NCBI GenBank assembly: GCA_963751795.1
Contig: CAVVVI010000002.1
Coordinates: 186,001-250,000 of the forward strand
Direction of reading: 5' to 3'
DNA from: BOG-908 sp963751795
GTDB taxonomy: Bacteria; Pseudomonadota; Alphaproteobacteria; Acetobacterales; Acetobacteraceae
DNA: 64,000 nucleotides
Part shown: positions 35,969 through 45,057 of the stretch, one piece after another
Layout: every line of letters begins with the position of its first letter
How positions within the stretch are numbered: position 1 is the stretch's first letter
Program-made: the position numbers and the translations under genes
Notes under the pieces: model-generated
The model's database searches: none
What the model saw: the letters and a program-made list of their open reading frames with translations, nothing else
Told to the model about the DNA's origin: nothing

Positions 35969-37054
35969 ATGAAGGTCAGGCGGGTTGTCGATGTGGCGGT
36001 GACCGCCCTGGTGCTCGATGCCGGGGCCAGCGCGCTGACGGCTATCCGCCGCAGGCTGCCGGGCGCGCGCGCGGACGGCTCGGCCGCCCCGGCCGGCCAC
36101 GCGGCCCAGGCCGGCGCCGATGCCGGCGCCCTGGCCGACAAGCCCAGCGACATTCCGGCGCGCGGCTGGAAGCAGATCCTCAAGCGCGTGTTGACCCAGA
36201 TCGGCGAGGACCGGGTGCTCGCCGAGGCGGCCAGCGTCACCTATTACGCGCTGCTCGCCTTCTTCCCGGCTTTGGCCGCCCTGATCTCGATCTACGGCCT
36301 GGTGGCCGACCCGGCCACCATCGGCAAGAACCTCAACGCCCTCAGCGGCGTGGTGCCGGGCGGCGGCATGCAGATCATCAACGACCAGGTGCATGCGCTG
36401 ACCTCGTCGCCGGCCAAGGCGCTGGGCTTCGGCGCCATCGTCGGGCTGCTCACGTCGTTGTGGAGTGCCAATGCCGGCATCAAGTCGCTGTTCGACGCGC
36501 TGAACGCCGTCTACGAGGAGCGCGAGACCCGCAGCTTCTTCCACCGTACCTGGCTGTCGCTGGCCTTCACCGCCGGCGCGCTGATATTCGTGGTGCTGGC
36601 CATGACGGTGGTGATCGCCGTGCCGGCCATCCTGAATTACGTGGGGCTGGGCCCGATCGCCGCCACGCTGCTGGATCTGGGCCGCTGGCCGCTGATGCTG
36701 GCCGCGCTGATGCTGTTCCTGGCACTGGTGTATCGCTACGGGCCGAGCCGGGCGAAGGCGAAATGGCGGTGGATCAGCTGGGGGAGCGCGTTCGCCGGCA
36801 TCCTGTTCATCCTCGCCTCGGCCGCGTTCTCCTATTACGCCGCCAATTTCGGCAACTATAATAAAACCTATGGCTCGCTGGGCGCCGTGGTCGGCTTCAT
36901 GACGTGGATCTGGATCTCCACCAGCATCGTGCTGGTGGGCGCCGAGCTGAACGCGGAGATGGAGCACCAGACGGCGCAGGACAGCACGGTGGGTCCGGGC
37001 AAGCCGATGGGTGCGCGCGGCGCCACCCGGGCCGACAAGGTCGCGGCAAGCTGA
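35969..37054 (+). CDS. YihY/virulence factor BrkB family membrane protein (copy 2)
   Basis: 361 residues. A soluble N-terminal extension of about 60 residues is followed by the YihY core (EAASVTYYALLAFFPALAAL, LLTSLWSANAGIKSLFDALN, GAVVGFMTWIWISTSIVLVG). The end GAELNAEMEHQTAQDST, then GKPMGARGA, closely parallels copy 1 at 16030-17073, showing paralogy. Role unknown. Directly downstream of the DUF2945 gene. Confidence 0.9.
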   Translation: MKVRRVVDVAVTALVLDAGASALTAIRRRLPGARADGSAAPAGHAAQAGADAGALADKPSDIPARGWKQILKRVLTQIGEDRVLAEAASVTYYALLAFFPALAALISIYGLVADPATIGKNLNALSGVVPGGGMQIINDQVHALTSSPAKALGFGAIVGLLTSLWSANAGIKSLFDALNAVYEERETRSFFHRTWLSLAFTAGALIFVVLAMTVVIAVPAILNYVGLGPIAATLLDLGRWPLMLAALMLFLALVYRYGPSRAKAKWRWISWGSAFAGILFILASAAFSYYAANFGNYNKTYGSLGAVVGFMTWIWISTSIVLVGAELNAEMEHQTAQDSTVGPGKPMGARGATRADKVAAS

Positions 37055-37097
37055 GCGGCGCGGCGCGCTCTGCAATTCATCATCCGGGGTGCGTGGT

Positions 37098-37580
37098 TTG
37101 ACGGGTATTTACGACTTCGCGGCGGCCTCGCTGGCCGGGCAGGACACCGAACTCTCGGCGTTCCGCGGCAAGGTGCTGCTGATCGTCAACACGGCCAGCA
37201 AATGCGGCTTCACCCCGCAATATGAGGGGCTGGAAGCGTTGCAGGCCACCTATGGCGCGCGCGGCTTCAGCGTGCTGGGCTTCCCCTGCGACCAGTTCGG
37301 CCATCAGGAGCCGGGCGACGCGGCCGAGATCGCCGCCTTCTGCAAGCTCCGCTACGAGGTGAGCTTTCCGATGTTTGCCAAGGTGGCTGTGAACGGCGCC
37401 CAGGCCCACCCGCTCTGGGCGTGGCTGAAGGCGGAGAAGGGCGGCGTGCTGGGCAGCGCCATCAAGTGGAACTTCACCAAGTTCCTGGTGGGCAAGGATG
37501 GCAGCGTGCTGGGCCGGTTCGGGCCGACCACCAAGCCCGAGGCGCTGGCGCCCAAGATCGAGGCCGCGCTAGCCGCCTGA
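37098..37580 (+). CDS. Glutathione peroxidase family protein
   Basis: 160 residues. Thioredoxin-fold peroxidase with catalytic Cys36 (NTASKCGFTPQYEGLE), GFPCDQFGHQEPG with the catalytic Gln, and KWNFTKFLVG with the Trp/Asn. It reduces peroxides, probably using thioredoxin. The start is TTG 37098 (giving MTGIYDF, usual for the family, with GGGGTG upstream); GTG 37089 is an alternative. Followed by alr after 9 bases. Confidence 0.92.
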   Translation: MTGIYDFAAASLAGQDTELSAFRGKVLLIVNTASKCGFTPQYEGLEALQATYGARGFSVLGFPCDQFGHQEPGDAAEIAAFCKLRYEVSFPMFAKVAVNGAQAHPLWAWLKAEKGGVLGSAIKWNFTKFLVGKDGSVLGRFGPTTKPEALAPKIEAALAA

Positions 37581-37589
37581 GGCACGCCG

Positions 37590-38675
37590 ATGACGACGCT
37601 CACGGTCGATCTGGACGCCATCGCGGCGAACTGGCGCTGGTTGGCCGCCCGCCATGCCGGCGCCACCGCGGCCGTGGTGAAGGCCGATGCCTACGGGCTG
37701 GGCGCCGCGCGCGTGGCACCGGCGCTGCTGGCCGCCGGCGCGCGGCACTTCTTCGTGGCCTACCCGCAGGAGGGTGCGGCCCTGCGCCCGCTGCTGGGGG
37801 GCGCCATGATCGCCATCCTGAACGGTTTCCTGCCGGCTCATGCCGCGCTGTATGCGGAGCACGGCCTCGCGCCGGTGCTGGGCAACCTTGCCGAAATCGA
37901 CGGCTACGGGCGCGAGGCTGCCCGCCAGGGCCGCCGCCTGCCGGCGCTGATCCACATCGACACCGGCATGAACCGGCTGGGGCTCGCGCCCGATGATGTG
38001 GCGCTTCTGGTCAGCCGGCCGGCGCTGCTGGACGGCATCGACGTGGCGTTCGTCATGACGCACCTGGTCAGCGCCGAACTCCCCCATGATCCGCGCAACG
38101 CGGCGCAGGCCGCCCGCCTGGCCGCCGAGCAGGCGTTCCTGCCCGCGGTGCCGCGCAGCCTCGCCAACTCCTCGGGCCTGCTGCTGGGGCCCGCGTTCGC
38201 CTCCGCCCTGGCGCGGCCGGGTGCGGCGCTCTACGGCGTCAATCCCACGCCGGGGCAGGCCAATCCGATGCGCCCGGTCATGCGGCTGAGCGCGCCCGTG
38301 CTGCAGCTGCGCCAGGTGCAGCCTGGCGAGGCGGTGGGCTACAACGCCACCTGGATCGCGCGGCGCCCGACCGTGGTGGCCACCGTGGCGGCGGGCTATG
38401 CGGACGGCTACCACCGCGCACTCTCCAACCGTGCGCAGGCCAGCTACACCCGGCCCGGCTTTGACGCTGCCCGGCTTCCGCTGATAGGGCGTGTCTCCAT
38501 GGACCTGGCCACCTTCGATGCGACCGACTGCCCCAGCCTGCGCCAGGGCGACATGCTGGAGCTGATCGGGCCCGCCGTGCCGCCCGACGCGGTGGCGGCC
38601 TGGGCAGGCACCAACGGCTACGAGGTGCTGACGTCGCTCAAGCCGCGCAACGGCCGGATCTACGCGGCCCTGTGA
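37590..38675 (+). CDS. alr: Alanine racemase
   Basis: 361 residues. PLP lysine K31 in VVKADAYGLGA and catalytic Tyr270 in AAGYADGYHRAL; HIDTGMNRLG and GRVSMDLATFD are also diagnostic. It makes D-alanine for peptidoglycan. Close spacing to the peroxidase (9 bases) suggests a shared transcript. Confidence 0.96.
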   Translation: MTTLTVDLDAIAANWRWLAARHAGATAAVVKADAYGLGAARVAPALLAAGARHFFVAYPQEGAALRPLLGGAMIAILNGFLPAHAALYAEHGLAPVLGNLAEIDGYGREAARQGRRLPALIHIDTGMNRLGLAPDDVALLVSRPALLDGIDVAFVMTHLVSAELPHDPRNAAQAARLAAEQAFLPAVPRSLANSSGLLLGPAFASALARPGAALYGVNPTPGQANPMRPVMRLSAPVLQLRQVQPGEAVGYNATWIARRPTVVATVAAGYADGYHRALSNRAQASYTRPGFDAARLPLIGRVSMDLATFDATDCPSLRQGDMLELIGPAVPPDAVAAWAGTNGYEVLTSLKPRNGRIYAAL

Positions 38676-38715
38676 TGGTCCAGGCCAGCTTGCGGGCGCG
38701 GCGCGGCGCGCGCAC

Positions 38716-39543
38716 ATGGCGCGGCCGGACATCCGCGCCTGCCGCCACCCCCTCGACGCGCGCCCGGCCTTGAACCTCCTCGGCTCCATCGGCCGCAGCA
38801 CGATCGGGCTGCTGGGTGCGGCAGGCCAGCTCGTGCTGTTCGGCCTGTCGGGCCTGTCGCACCTCGTGCGCCCGCCTTTCTATGGCCGCCTGTTCTGGCG
38901 CAGCTTCATCGATTTTGCGTATTTCAGCCTGCCGGTGGTCGCGCTGACGGCGGTGTTCTCCGGCATGGTGATCGCGCTGCAATCCTACACCGGCTTCTCG
39001 CGCTACGGGGCCACCAGTGCGATCGCCAACATCGTGCTGATCTCGGTGGTGCGCGAGCTGGCGCCGGTGCTGGCCGGGCTGATGGTGGCCGGCCGCGTGG
39101 GTGCGGCGATGGCGGCGGAACTGGGCACCATGCGCGTCACCGACCAGATCGACGCGCTGCGCACGCTGGGCACCGACCCGATGAAATACCTGATCGCCCC
39201 CCGCCTGCTGGCCGGGTTGCTCGCATTGCCGCTGCTGGTGCTGGTGGCCGACGTGCTGGGCGTGGCCGGCGGCTTCCTGGTGGCCACCGCCAAGCTGGGC
39301 TTCGACGCGCACAGCTACATCACCAACACGGTCAATTTCCTCGCGGTCAGCGATGTCACGCTCAGCCTGGTCAAGGCGGCGGTCTTCGGCATCATCGTCA
39401 GCCTGATGGGCTGCTACTACGGCTATAACAGCCGCGGCGGTGCCCAGGGCGTGGGTGCGGCCACCACCTCGGCGGTGGTCTCGGCCAGCATCCTCATCCT
39501 GGCGTTCGACTACGTGCTGACCGAATTGTTCTTCTCGCGATGA
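38716..39543 (+). CDS. mlaE: MlaE-type ABC transporter permease (phospholipid/retrograde lipid transport)
   Basis: 275 residues. The MlaE family core is clear: AVFSGMVIALQSYTGFSRYG, SVVRELAPVLAGLMVAGRVG, AELGTMRVTDQIDALRTLG and DPMKYLIAPR. It is the inner-membrane permease of the Mla system, which moves phospholipids between membranes. It overlaps mlaF by 4 bases (ATGA). No mlaD, mlaB or mlaC follows in the window. Confidence 0.95.
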   Translation: MARPDIRACRHPLDARPALNLLGSIGRSTIGLLGAAGQLVLFGLSGLSHLVRPPFYGRLFWRSFIDFAYFSLPVVALTAVFSGMVIALQSYTGFSRYGATSAIANIVLISVVRELAPVLAGLMVAGRVGAAMAAELGTMRVTDQIDALRTLGTDPMKYLIAPRLLAGLLALPLLVLVADVLGVAGGFLVATAKLGFDAHSYITNTVNFLAVSDVTLSLVKAAVFGIIVSLMGCYYGYNSRGGAQGVGAATTSAVVSASILILAFDYVLTELFFSR

Positions 39544-40334
39544 GCGCTCCGGAGAGCCTGCCGGACGGGCGCCCCAAGATCCGCATCCGCGGCCTGCGCA
39601 AGGCATTCGGCGGCAAGCAGGTGCTCGACGGCATCGACCTCGACGTGGCCCAAGGCACCTCGATGGTGGTGATCGGCGGCTCCGGCTCGGGCAAATCCGT
39701 GCTGCTGAAATGTATCCTCGGCCTGATCGAGCCCGATGCCGGCAGCATCGAGATCGACGGGCAGGACCTGACCCGGCTCGACCGCGGCGCGCGCGACGGG
39801 CTGCGCGCGCAGATCGGCATGCTGTTCCAGAACGGCGCGCTGTTCGACAGCCTGGCGGTTTGGGAGAACGTGGCTTTTGGCCTGCTGGCCCAGGGGCGCA
39901 CCACGCGCGCCGAGGCGCGGGCCCGCGCGGCCGACATGCTGGGCCAGGTGGGGCTCGACCCCGCCGTGGGCGCGCTGTTCCCGGCCGAGCTCTCCGGCGG
40001 CATGCAGAAGCGGGTGGGGCTGGCGCGCGCCATCGCCGGCGGCGGCCGTATCCTGTTCTTCGACGAGCCGACCACCGGGCTGGACCCGATCATGGGCGCC
40101 ATCATCGACGGCCTGATCGTCGATTGCGTGCGCCGCCTGGGCAGCACCGCCATCGCCATCACCCACGACATGGCCAGTGCGGCGCGCATCGGCGACCAGG
40201 CCGCCATGCTGTTCCGTGGCAAGCTGGTCTGGCAAGGTGCCGCCGCCCACCTGCTCGACAGTGGCAATGCGCTGGTGGACCAGTTCACGCATGGCCGCCG
40301 CGAGGGGCCGATCACGATGGAGCTGCGCGGCTAG
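39540..40334 (+). CDS. mlaF: MlaF-type ABC transporter ATP-binding protein
   Basis: 264 residues. Walker A GGSGSGKS (46-53), signature LSGGMQKRVGLARAI, Walker B ILFFDEPTTGLDP and the H-loop in AITHDMASA. NGALFDSLAVWENVAFGL is typical of MlaF. It powers MlaE at the cytoplasmic face. Translationally coupled to mlaE. Confidence 0.95.
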   Translation: MSAPESLPDGRPKIRIRGLRKAFGGKQVLDGIDLDVAQGTSMVVIGGSGSGKSVLLKCILGLIEPDAGSIEIDGQDLTRLDRGARDGLRAQIGMLFQNGALFDSLAVWENVAFGLLAQGRTTRAEARARAADMLGQVGLDPAVGALFPAELSGGMQKRVGLARAIAGGGRILFFDEPTTGLDPIMGAIIDGLIVDCVRRLGSTAIAITHDMASAARIGDQAAMLFRGKLVWQGAAAHLLDSGNALVDQFTHGRREGPITMELRG

Positions 40335-40364
40335 CATGGGCCGGCCCAGCATGGAGAACGTCCG

Positions 40365-40940
40365 ATGCGCCCAACCCTGATCGCGTCCGCCATCCTGCTC
40401 GGCGGCATGGCCATCCAGCCGCCGGCTTGGGCGCAGACGCCGCCGCCTTCCGGCACGCAAGGCAGCAGCGCGCCGGGCAATGCAGCCGGCGGCAGCGGCG
40501 ACGGGGCGGAGCAGGTGGTGGGCCTGTTCAGTGCCACCTGCCTGAATTTCGCCGGCGACGTGGCCGCGCTCCGCGCCTTCCTGGCCGAGCAGCACGCGCC
40601 GCGCATGCCCAAGCAGGCCGAAACCGCGTTCCTCACCGGCCGCCAGGGCCAGGTGTTCGATGTCAGCTACCAGACCACCAAGCTGGCACTGGTTTCGCTC
40701 GACAGCGGCGGCTGCGAGGCGGTGGCCGAACACGCCGATGGCGGCCGCGTGCTCAGCGTGCTGGCCCAGGCCGCACGCGAGAACCAGGTGCCGCTGACGC
40801 CGATGCCGGCGCCGGCCAAGGCGCGCCCCGGCGTGCAGCAGACCGCCTACGCCCTCACTCTGGCCGGGCGGCCGATGCACATCCTGGTCTCCACCGAGGC
40901 GCCGGCGCCCGAGGCGGTGCTGACGCTGGTGCCGGGCTGA
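40365..40940 (+). CDS. Secreted protein of unknown function
   Basis: 191 residues with a signal peptide (MRPTLIASAILLGG to about AWA). A low-complexity Gly/Ser/Ala linker (about residues 27-48) precedes a small domain with two cysteines (ATCLNFAGDV and SGGCEAV), which could form a disulfide. I do not recognise a family with confidence. Same strand, 30 bases after mlaF, so it may be part of that transcript, but it is not MlaC or MlaD. Confidence 0.65.
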   Translation: MRPTLIASAILLGGMAIQPPAWAQTPPPSGTQGSSAPGNAAGGSGDGAEQVVGLFSATCLNFAGDVAALRAFLAEQHAPRMPKQAETAFLTGRQGQVFDVSYQTTKLALVSLDSGGCEAVAEHADGGRVLSVLAQAARENQVPLTPMPAPAKARPGVQQTAYALTLAGRPMHILVSTEAPAPEAVLTLVPG

Positions 40941-40942
40941 CC

Positions 40943-41335
40943 ATGCAGATCCGGCTGGCCTGCACCGGCTTCGCGCGATCGCTGCGCTTCTATACCGACG
41001 TGCTGGGCTTCACGACCATGCGCTACGAGCCGGAGCTGCGCCGTGCCGAGCTGGAGCGCGACGGCGTGGCCATCGAGATCACCGAAGGTGTCGCCCCCGG
41101 GCCGGATGCGCCCGCCTATCCGTTCGGCCGCGGTGTCACGCTGGTCGTATGGACCCAGGATGCCGAGGCGGTGCTCAGCGGCGTGGAAGCCTATGGCGCG
41201 CGCCTGCACCATCCCATGGCCGAAAGCTGGCGTGAGGAGGACGGGCTGCGGGTGGGCCACGCCGGCTTCGAGGTGCTCGATCCGGACGGCTACTGCCTGC
41301 GGTTCTGCCAGGCGCTGCCGCCGGCCGGGCGGTGA
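40943..41335 (+). CDS. VOC family (glyoxalase/bleomycin-resistance-like) protein
   Basis: 130 residues. Single VOC module: RLACTGFARSLRFYTDVLGF, then LERDGVAIEITE and FEVLDPDGYCLRFCQ with the metal-binding Glu replaced in part, so metal binding is uncertain. Starts 2 bases after the previous stop (TGACCATG), pointing to coupled translation. Ends 18 bases before radA. Confidence 0.85.
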   Translation: MQIRLACTGFARSLRFYTDVLGFTTMRYEPELRRAELERDGVAIEITEGVAPGPDAPAYPFGRGVTLVVWTQDAEAVLSGVEAYGARLHHPMAESWREEDGLRVGHAGFEVLDPDGYCLRFCQALPPAGR

Positions 41336-41353
41336 GGCGGCCGAGGCCCCGCC

Positions 41354-42728
41354 ATGGCTAGGGCCGCCAGCCTGTTCGTCTGTTCGGCCTGCGGCAGCGC
41401 CCACCCGAAATGGTCCGGCAAGTGCGAGGCCTGCGGCGAGTGGAACACCATCGTCGAGGAGCGCGTCGAGCCGCGCCCCGGGCCGGCGCGCAAGCCGGGC
41501 GGCAAGGTGGCCTTCGTGGGCCTCGACGGCCAGGTGGAGCCGCCGCCGCGCCTGCTCACCGGCATCGGCGAGTTGGACCGCGTGCTGGGCGGCGGGCTGG
41601 TCGCCGCCAGCGCAATCCTGGTGGGCGGCGACCCGGGCATCGGCAAATCCACGCTGATGCTGCAGGCCGCCGCCAGCCTCAGCCGCGCCGGCAGCCGCGT
41701 GCTCTACATCTCCGGCGAAGAAGCGATCGACCAGATCCGCCTGCGCGCCCGCCGCCTGGGCCTGGACTCGGCCCCTTTGGGGCTGGCCGCCACCATCAAC
41801 GTGCGCGACATCGCCGGTGCGCTGGAGGGCGAGCGCGACCTGGCCATGGTGGTGATCGAACTCGATCCAGACGATGTGGCTGGACAGCGTGGAAAGCGCG
41901 CCCGGCACCGTCACCCAGGTGCGCTCGGCCGGCTTCGAACTGATCCGCCTGGCCAAGCAGCGCGGCTTCAGCCTGATCCTGGTGGGCCACGTGACCAAGG
42001 AGGGCACGCTCGCCGGCCCCCGCGTGCTCGAGCACATGGTGGACGCCGTGCTGCATTTCGAAGGCGACCGCGGCCACCAGTTCCGCATCCTGCGCGGCAC
42101 GAAAAACCGCTTCGGCGCGACCGATGAGATCGGCGTGTTCGAGATGACGGACCGCGGCCTGGCCGAGGTGGCCAATCCCAGCGCGCTGTTCCTGGCCGAA
42201 CGCCGCGGCCACATCGCCGGCAGCGCGGTATTCGCCGGGCTGGAAGGCACGCGCCCGGTGCTGCTGGAAGTGCAGGCGCTGCTGGCGCCCAATGCCGGCG
42301 GCACGCCGCGCCGCTCCGTAGTGGGTTGGGATGGCGGCCGGCTGTCGATGCTGCTGGCCGTGCTGGAAACGCGCTGCGGCCTCAAGCTGGCGGGCTCGGA
42401 CGTGTTCCTCAACGTGGCCGGCGGCCTGCGCATCACCGAGCCGGCCGCCGACCTGGCCGTCGCCGCCGCCCTCGCCTCGGCAGCCACCAACCAGCCGACC
42501 CACGCCGGCACCGTCTATTTCGGCGAGGTGGGCCTCTCGGGCGAGGTGCGCCAGGTGGCCCAGGCGGATGCGCGGCTGAAGGAGGCCGCCAAACTGGGCT
42601 TCGAACGCGCCGTGCTGCCCCGCCGCGTAGCCCGCGGCGGCAAATCGGCCGCCGGCGACGGCATGCAGATCGACGAGATCGGGCATCTGGGCGATCTGGT
42701 GGAGCAGTTCGCGGTGGCGACCGGGTAG
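41354..42728 (+). pseudogene. radA: DNA repair protein RadA with a single-base frameshift
   Basis: RadA/Sms branch-migration helicase of homologous recombination. The first frame encodes the zinc finger (CSACGSAHPKWSGKCEACGE), Walker A (GGDPGIGKST) and continues to LAMVVIE. The expected SIQTMWLDSVESAPG is in the next frame: deleting one A from GAAC at 41858-41861 gives D-S-I-Q-T-M exactly. The second frame then runs through KNRFG and the Lon-like C-terminal domain (GGLRITEPAADLAVAAALAS) to the stop at 42728. Reunited, the protein would be about 457 residues, normal for RadA. Either a recent mutation or an assembly error. Confidence 0.9.
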
Positions 42729-42802
42729 CGCGGCTGCCGAATTCGTTGCGCGTTGCGCCATCGGTGAAACGATCACCCTGATGGCTGGAACGGGAGCCGA
42801 TC

Positions 42803-43163
42803 GTGGAAAAAGTGCTTGGCCTGGGTGAGTTCTCCTTCGAGGCGCGCGACCCCAAGGCGCTCGCGCGCTGGTACGACGAGCATCTCGGCGTGGGCAAGGT
42901 GCCCACCAGCTAGGGCCAGGGGCCATGGGTGCAGCAGCGCGGGCCAACGGCGTTCGCGCCGTTCCCGGTCGGCGCGGCGATGCTGGCCGGCAAGAGCTAC
43001 GCGCTGAACTTCCGCGGCCGACCTGGACGCGATGGTGGCCCAGCCGCGCGGTGCCGGCATCGCGGCGGAGGTGGATCCCGAAACCTACCCCAACGGCCGC
43101 TTCGCCTCGCTCTCCAACCCGGAGGGCAATCCCATCCAACTGTGGCAGGACACCCGGCCGTAG
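42803..43163 (+). pseudogene. VOC/glyoxalase-like pseudogene with an amber stop and a frameshift
   Basis: From GTG 42803 a VOC-type protein starts normally (LGEFSFEARDPKALARWYDE, HLGVGKVPTS), then meets TAG at 42911-42913. The same frame continues GPWVQQRGPTAFAPFPVGAA up to SYALNFRG. There the family expects the R-DLDAMVAQ strand, which is found in another frame from 43020 (GAGIAAEVDPETYPNGRF, LSNPEGNPIQLWQ) to a stop at 43163; loss of two bases near 43013-43019 would explain the shift. Two independent lesions make true inactivation likely. Confidence 0.85.
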
Positions 43164-43164
43164 C

Positions 43165-44298
43165 TTACGCCAGCGCGGTGCTCAGCCGGTGCAACGCACG
43201 TTCGAGCACCGCGGGCGATTGCGCGAAGCAGAGCCGCAAATGGCCCTCGCCGCCGGCGCCGAACGCACAGCCCGGGGCCACCGCCACGCCGTGCTCGGCT
43301 ACCAGCCGCATCGCCAGTCCCAGGCTGTCATCCAGCCCGTCCACGCCCAGGAAGGCATAGAAGGCGCCCGGCGGCGGCGCCCAGCGCACCCGGGGCAGGC
43401 TGGCCAGGGCGGCTTCCGTCATCGCCCGCCCGGTGGCGCAGTAGGCGCGGAAATCGGCCACGAACGCCGTGTCGGCCAGGGCCGCCAGGGCGGCGGCCTG
43501 CACGAAGCCGGCCACGCCGGAATGGGTGATCTCAACCAGCTCGGAAAAGCCGTCGCGCGACTGGGCCGGCACGATCAGCCAGCCGATGCGGAAGCCGGTC
43601 ATCGCCCACGCCTTGGAAAAGCTGCCCACGACCAGCACGCGGTCCTCCGGCGTGCAGATATCCAGGATCGATGGCGCGCGCGGGCCGTCATATACGAGGC
43701 GGTTGTACACCTCGTCGGCGATCAGCCAGGTGCCTGTGGCGCGGCAGATATCGAGCACGGCGCGCAGTTCGCCGGCCTCGGCCGTCCAGCCGGTGGGGTT
43801 GCTGGGGCTGTTCACCCACAATGCGCGCGCGCCGGCCAGCCGGGCCGCCAGCCGATCCAGATCCAGCCGGAAGCCGCCGGCCTGGGTCGCGTCCAACGGA
43901 AACTCCTCCACCAATGCGCCGCGCATGCGCGCCGCATTGGCCGAGTTGGGCCAGGCCGGCGTCAGATGCACCAGCCGGTCGCCGGGCTTGAGCACCGCCG
44001 ACATCGCCACATGCACCGCGGCCATGCCGCTTCCAGTTACCTGCACGCGGCCTTCGTCCACGGGCAACGCGTGCTCGGCGCTCAGATGCGCGGCCAGAGC
44101 GTGGCGCAACGCGGGCAGGCCGCGCACATCGGTGTAGCGCGTCTGGCCCTCGGCCATGGCGCGGGCCAGCGCCGCATGCGCCACCGCCGGCGCGGCCACG
44201 TCGCTCTCGCCGAAGCACAGGAAATCGGTGTCCGGGCGGGCAAAGGCGGCCCGCGATACGGTGATGATGTGGGAGCCGTTGGCGGCCGCGAGGTCCAT
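43165..44298 (-). CDS. Class I/II PLP aminotransferase (aspartate aminotransferase-like)
   Basis: 377 residues. PLP lysine K229 in GSFSKAWAMTGFRIGW, NSPSNPTGW, DEVYNRLVY and the terminal LRLCFAQS arginine motif. Probably a general amino-acid aminotransferase. It lies 6 bases downstream of metW in the same direction, so it may serve methionine or related amino-acid metabolism; this is inference. Confidence 0.92.
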   Translation of the reverse strand: MDLAAANGSHIITVSRAAFARPDTDFLCFGESDVAAPAVAHAALARAMAEGQTRYTDVRGLPALRHALAAHLSAEHALPVDEGRVQVTGSGMAAVHVAMSAVLKPGDRLVHLTPAWPNSANAARMRGALVEEFPLDATQAGGFRLDLDRLAARLAGARALWVNSPSNPTGWTAEAGELRAVLDICRATGTWLIADEVYNRLVYDGPRAPSILDICTPEDRVLVVGSFSKAWAMTGFRIGWLIVPAQSRDGFSELVEITHSGVAGFVQAAALAALADTAFVADFRAYCATGRAMTEAALASLPRVRWAPPPGAFYAFLGVDGLDDSLGLAMRLVAEHGVAVAPGCAFGAGGEGHLRLCFAQSPAVLERALHRLSTALA

Positions 44299-44304
44299 GC
44301 TGGG

Positions 44305-44928
44305 CTATCCGGTAGAGTGATTGCGCGCTGGCGGCTGGCGCAGCAGGAACAGCGCCTGCTCGCCGAACAGATTGGCCAGCCACAGCGACTTGCGCCAGGG
44401 CGCCGTTCGGCCCGCCTCGTCGATCGCCAGCCACTGCTCTACGGCGTAACCCTCCTGCGCGCACAACTCGCGGAAATCGAGGATCGTGCACGGATGGATG
44501 TTGGGCGTCTCGTACCACATCCGGCTCCAGGTCGGCGTGACGGGCATGCGGCCGGTGCGCAGCAATTGCAGGCGCACCTGCCAGTGGCCGAAATTGGGGA
44601 AGCTCACCAGCGCGCGCGTGCCGATGCGCAGCATCTGCTGCAGCACCTCGCGCGGCCGCTCGACGGCCTGCAGCGTGCGCGTCAGCACCACGTAGTCGAA
44701 CGCGTTGTCGGGATATTGGGCGAGGTCGGCATCGGCATCGCCCTGCATCACCGGCAGGCCGTGCGCCACCGCGCGCGTCACCTCCGCCATGTCGATCTCC
44801 AGGCCGCGCGCATCGCAGTTGCGGGTGCGGAACAGGTGCTCGATCAGGGTGCCGTCGCCGCTGCCGATATCGAGCACTCGGGTGCCCGGTTCTATGAGGC
44901 TGGCGATGAGGGCTAGGTCTACGCGCAT
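44305..44928 (-). CDS. metW: MetW methyltransferase-fold protein
   Basis: 207 residues. Class I SAM-binding motif VLDIGSGDGTLIEHL, GLEIDMAEV, and the family segment SFPNFGHWQVRLQLL plus TPTWSRMWYETPNIHPCTI (separate stretches). MetW works with MetX in methionine synthesis (needed for full MetX activity in some proteobacteria). The start codon is 7 bases from element D and has no separate clear Shine-Dalgarno; AGAAGG inside the element is about 12 bases away. Confidence 0.94.
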   Translation of the reverse strand: MRVDLALIASLIEPGTRVLDIGSGDGTLIEHLFRTRNCDARGLEIDMAEVTRAVAHGLPVMQGDADADLAQYPDNAFDYVVLTRTLQAVERPREVLQQMLRIGTRALVSFPNFGHWQVRLQLLRTGRMPVTPTWSRMWYETPNIHPCTILDFRELCAQEGYAVEQWLAIDEAGRTAPWRKSLWLANLFGEQALFLLRQPPARNHSTG

Positions 44929-44934
44929 CAGGAA

Positions 44935-45047
44935 GGAAGGCCTTCTTTTCTGAAGAAAAGAAGCAAAAGACTTTTGCTCCCACGCTGGCCCTTCCAGCAC
45001 GCGCCAGGTAGCAAAAGTTTTTTGGTTCTTTTTTTCAAAAAAGAACC
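44935..45047. repeat. AT-rich nested palindromic element, copy D
   Basis: Left arm GGAAGGCCTTCTTTTCTGAA with GAAAAGAAGC, then AAAAGACTTTTG; core starting CTCCCACGCTGGCCC (same as copy E) and containing GCACGCGCC; right arm CAAAAGTTTTTTGGTTCTTT continuing into CAAAAAAGAACC. It separates metX from metW, genes that usually touch or overlap. Confidence 0.87.
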
Positions 45048-45057
45048 GCTTTCTTGC

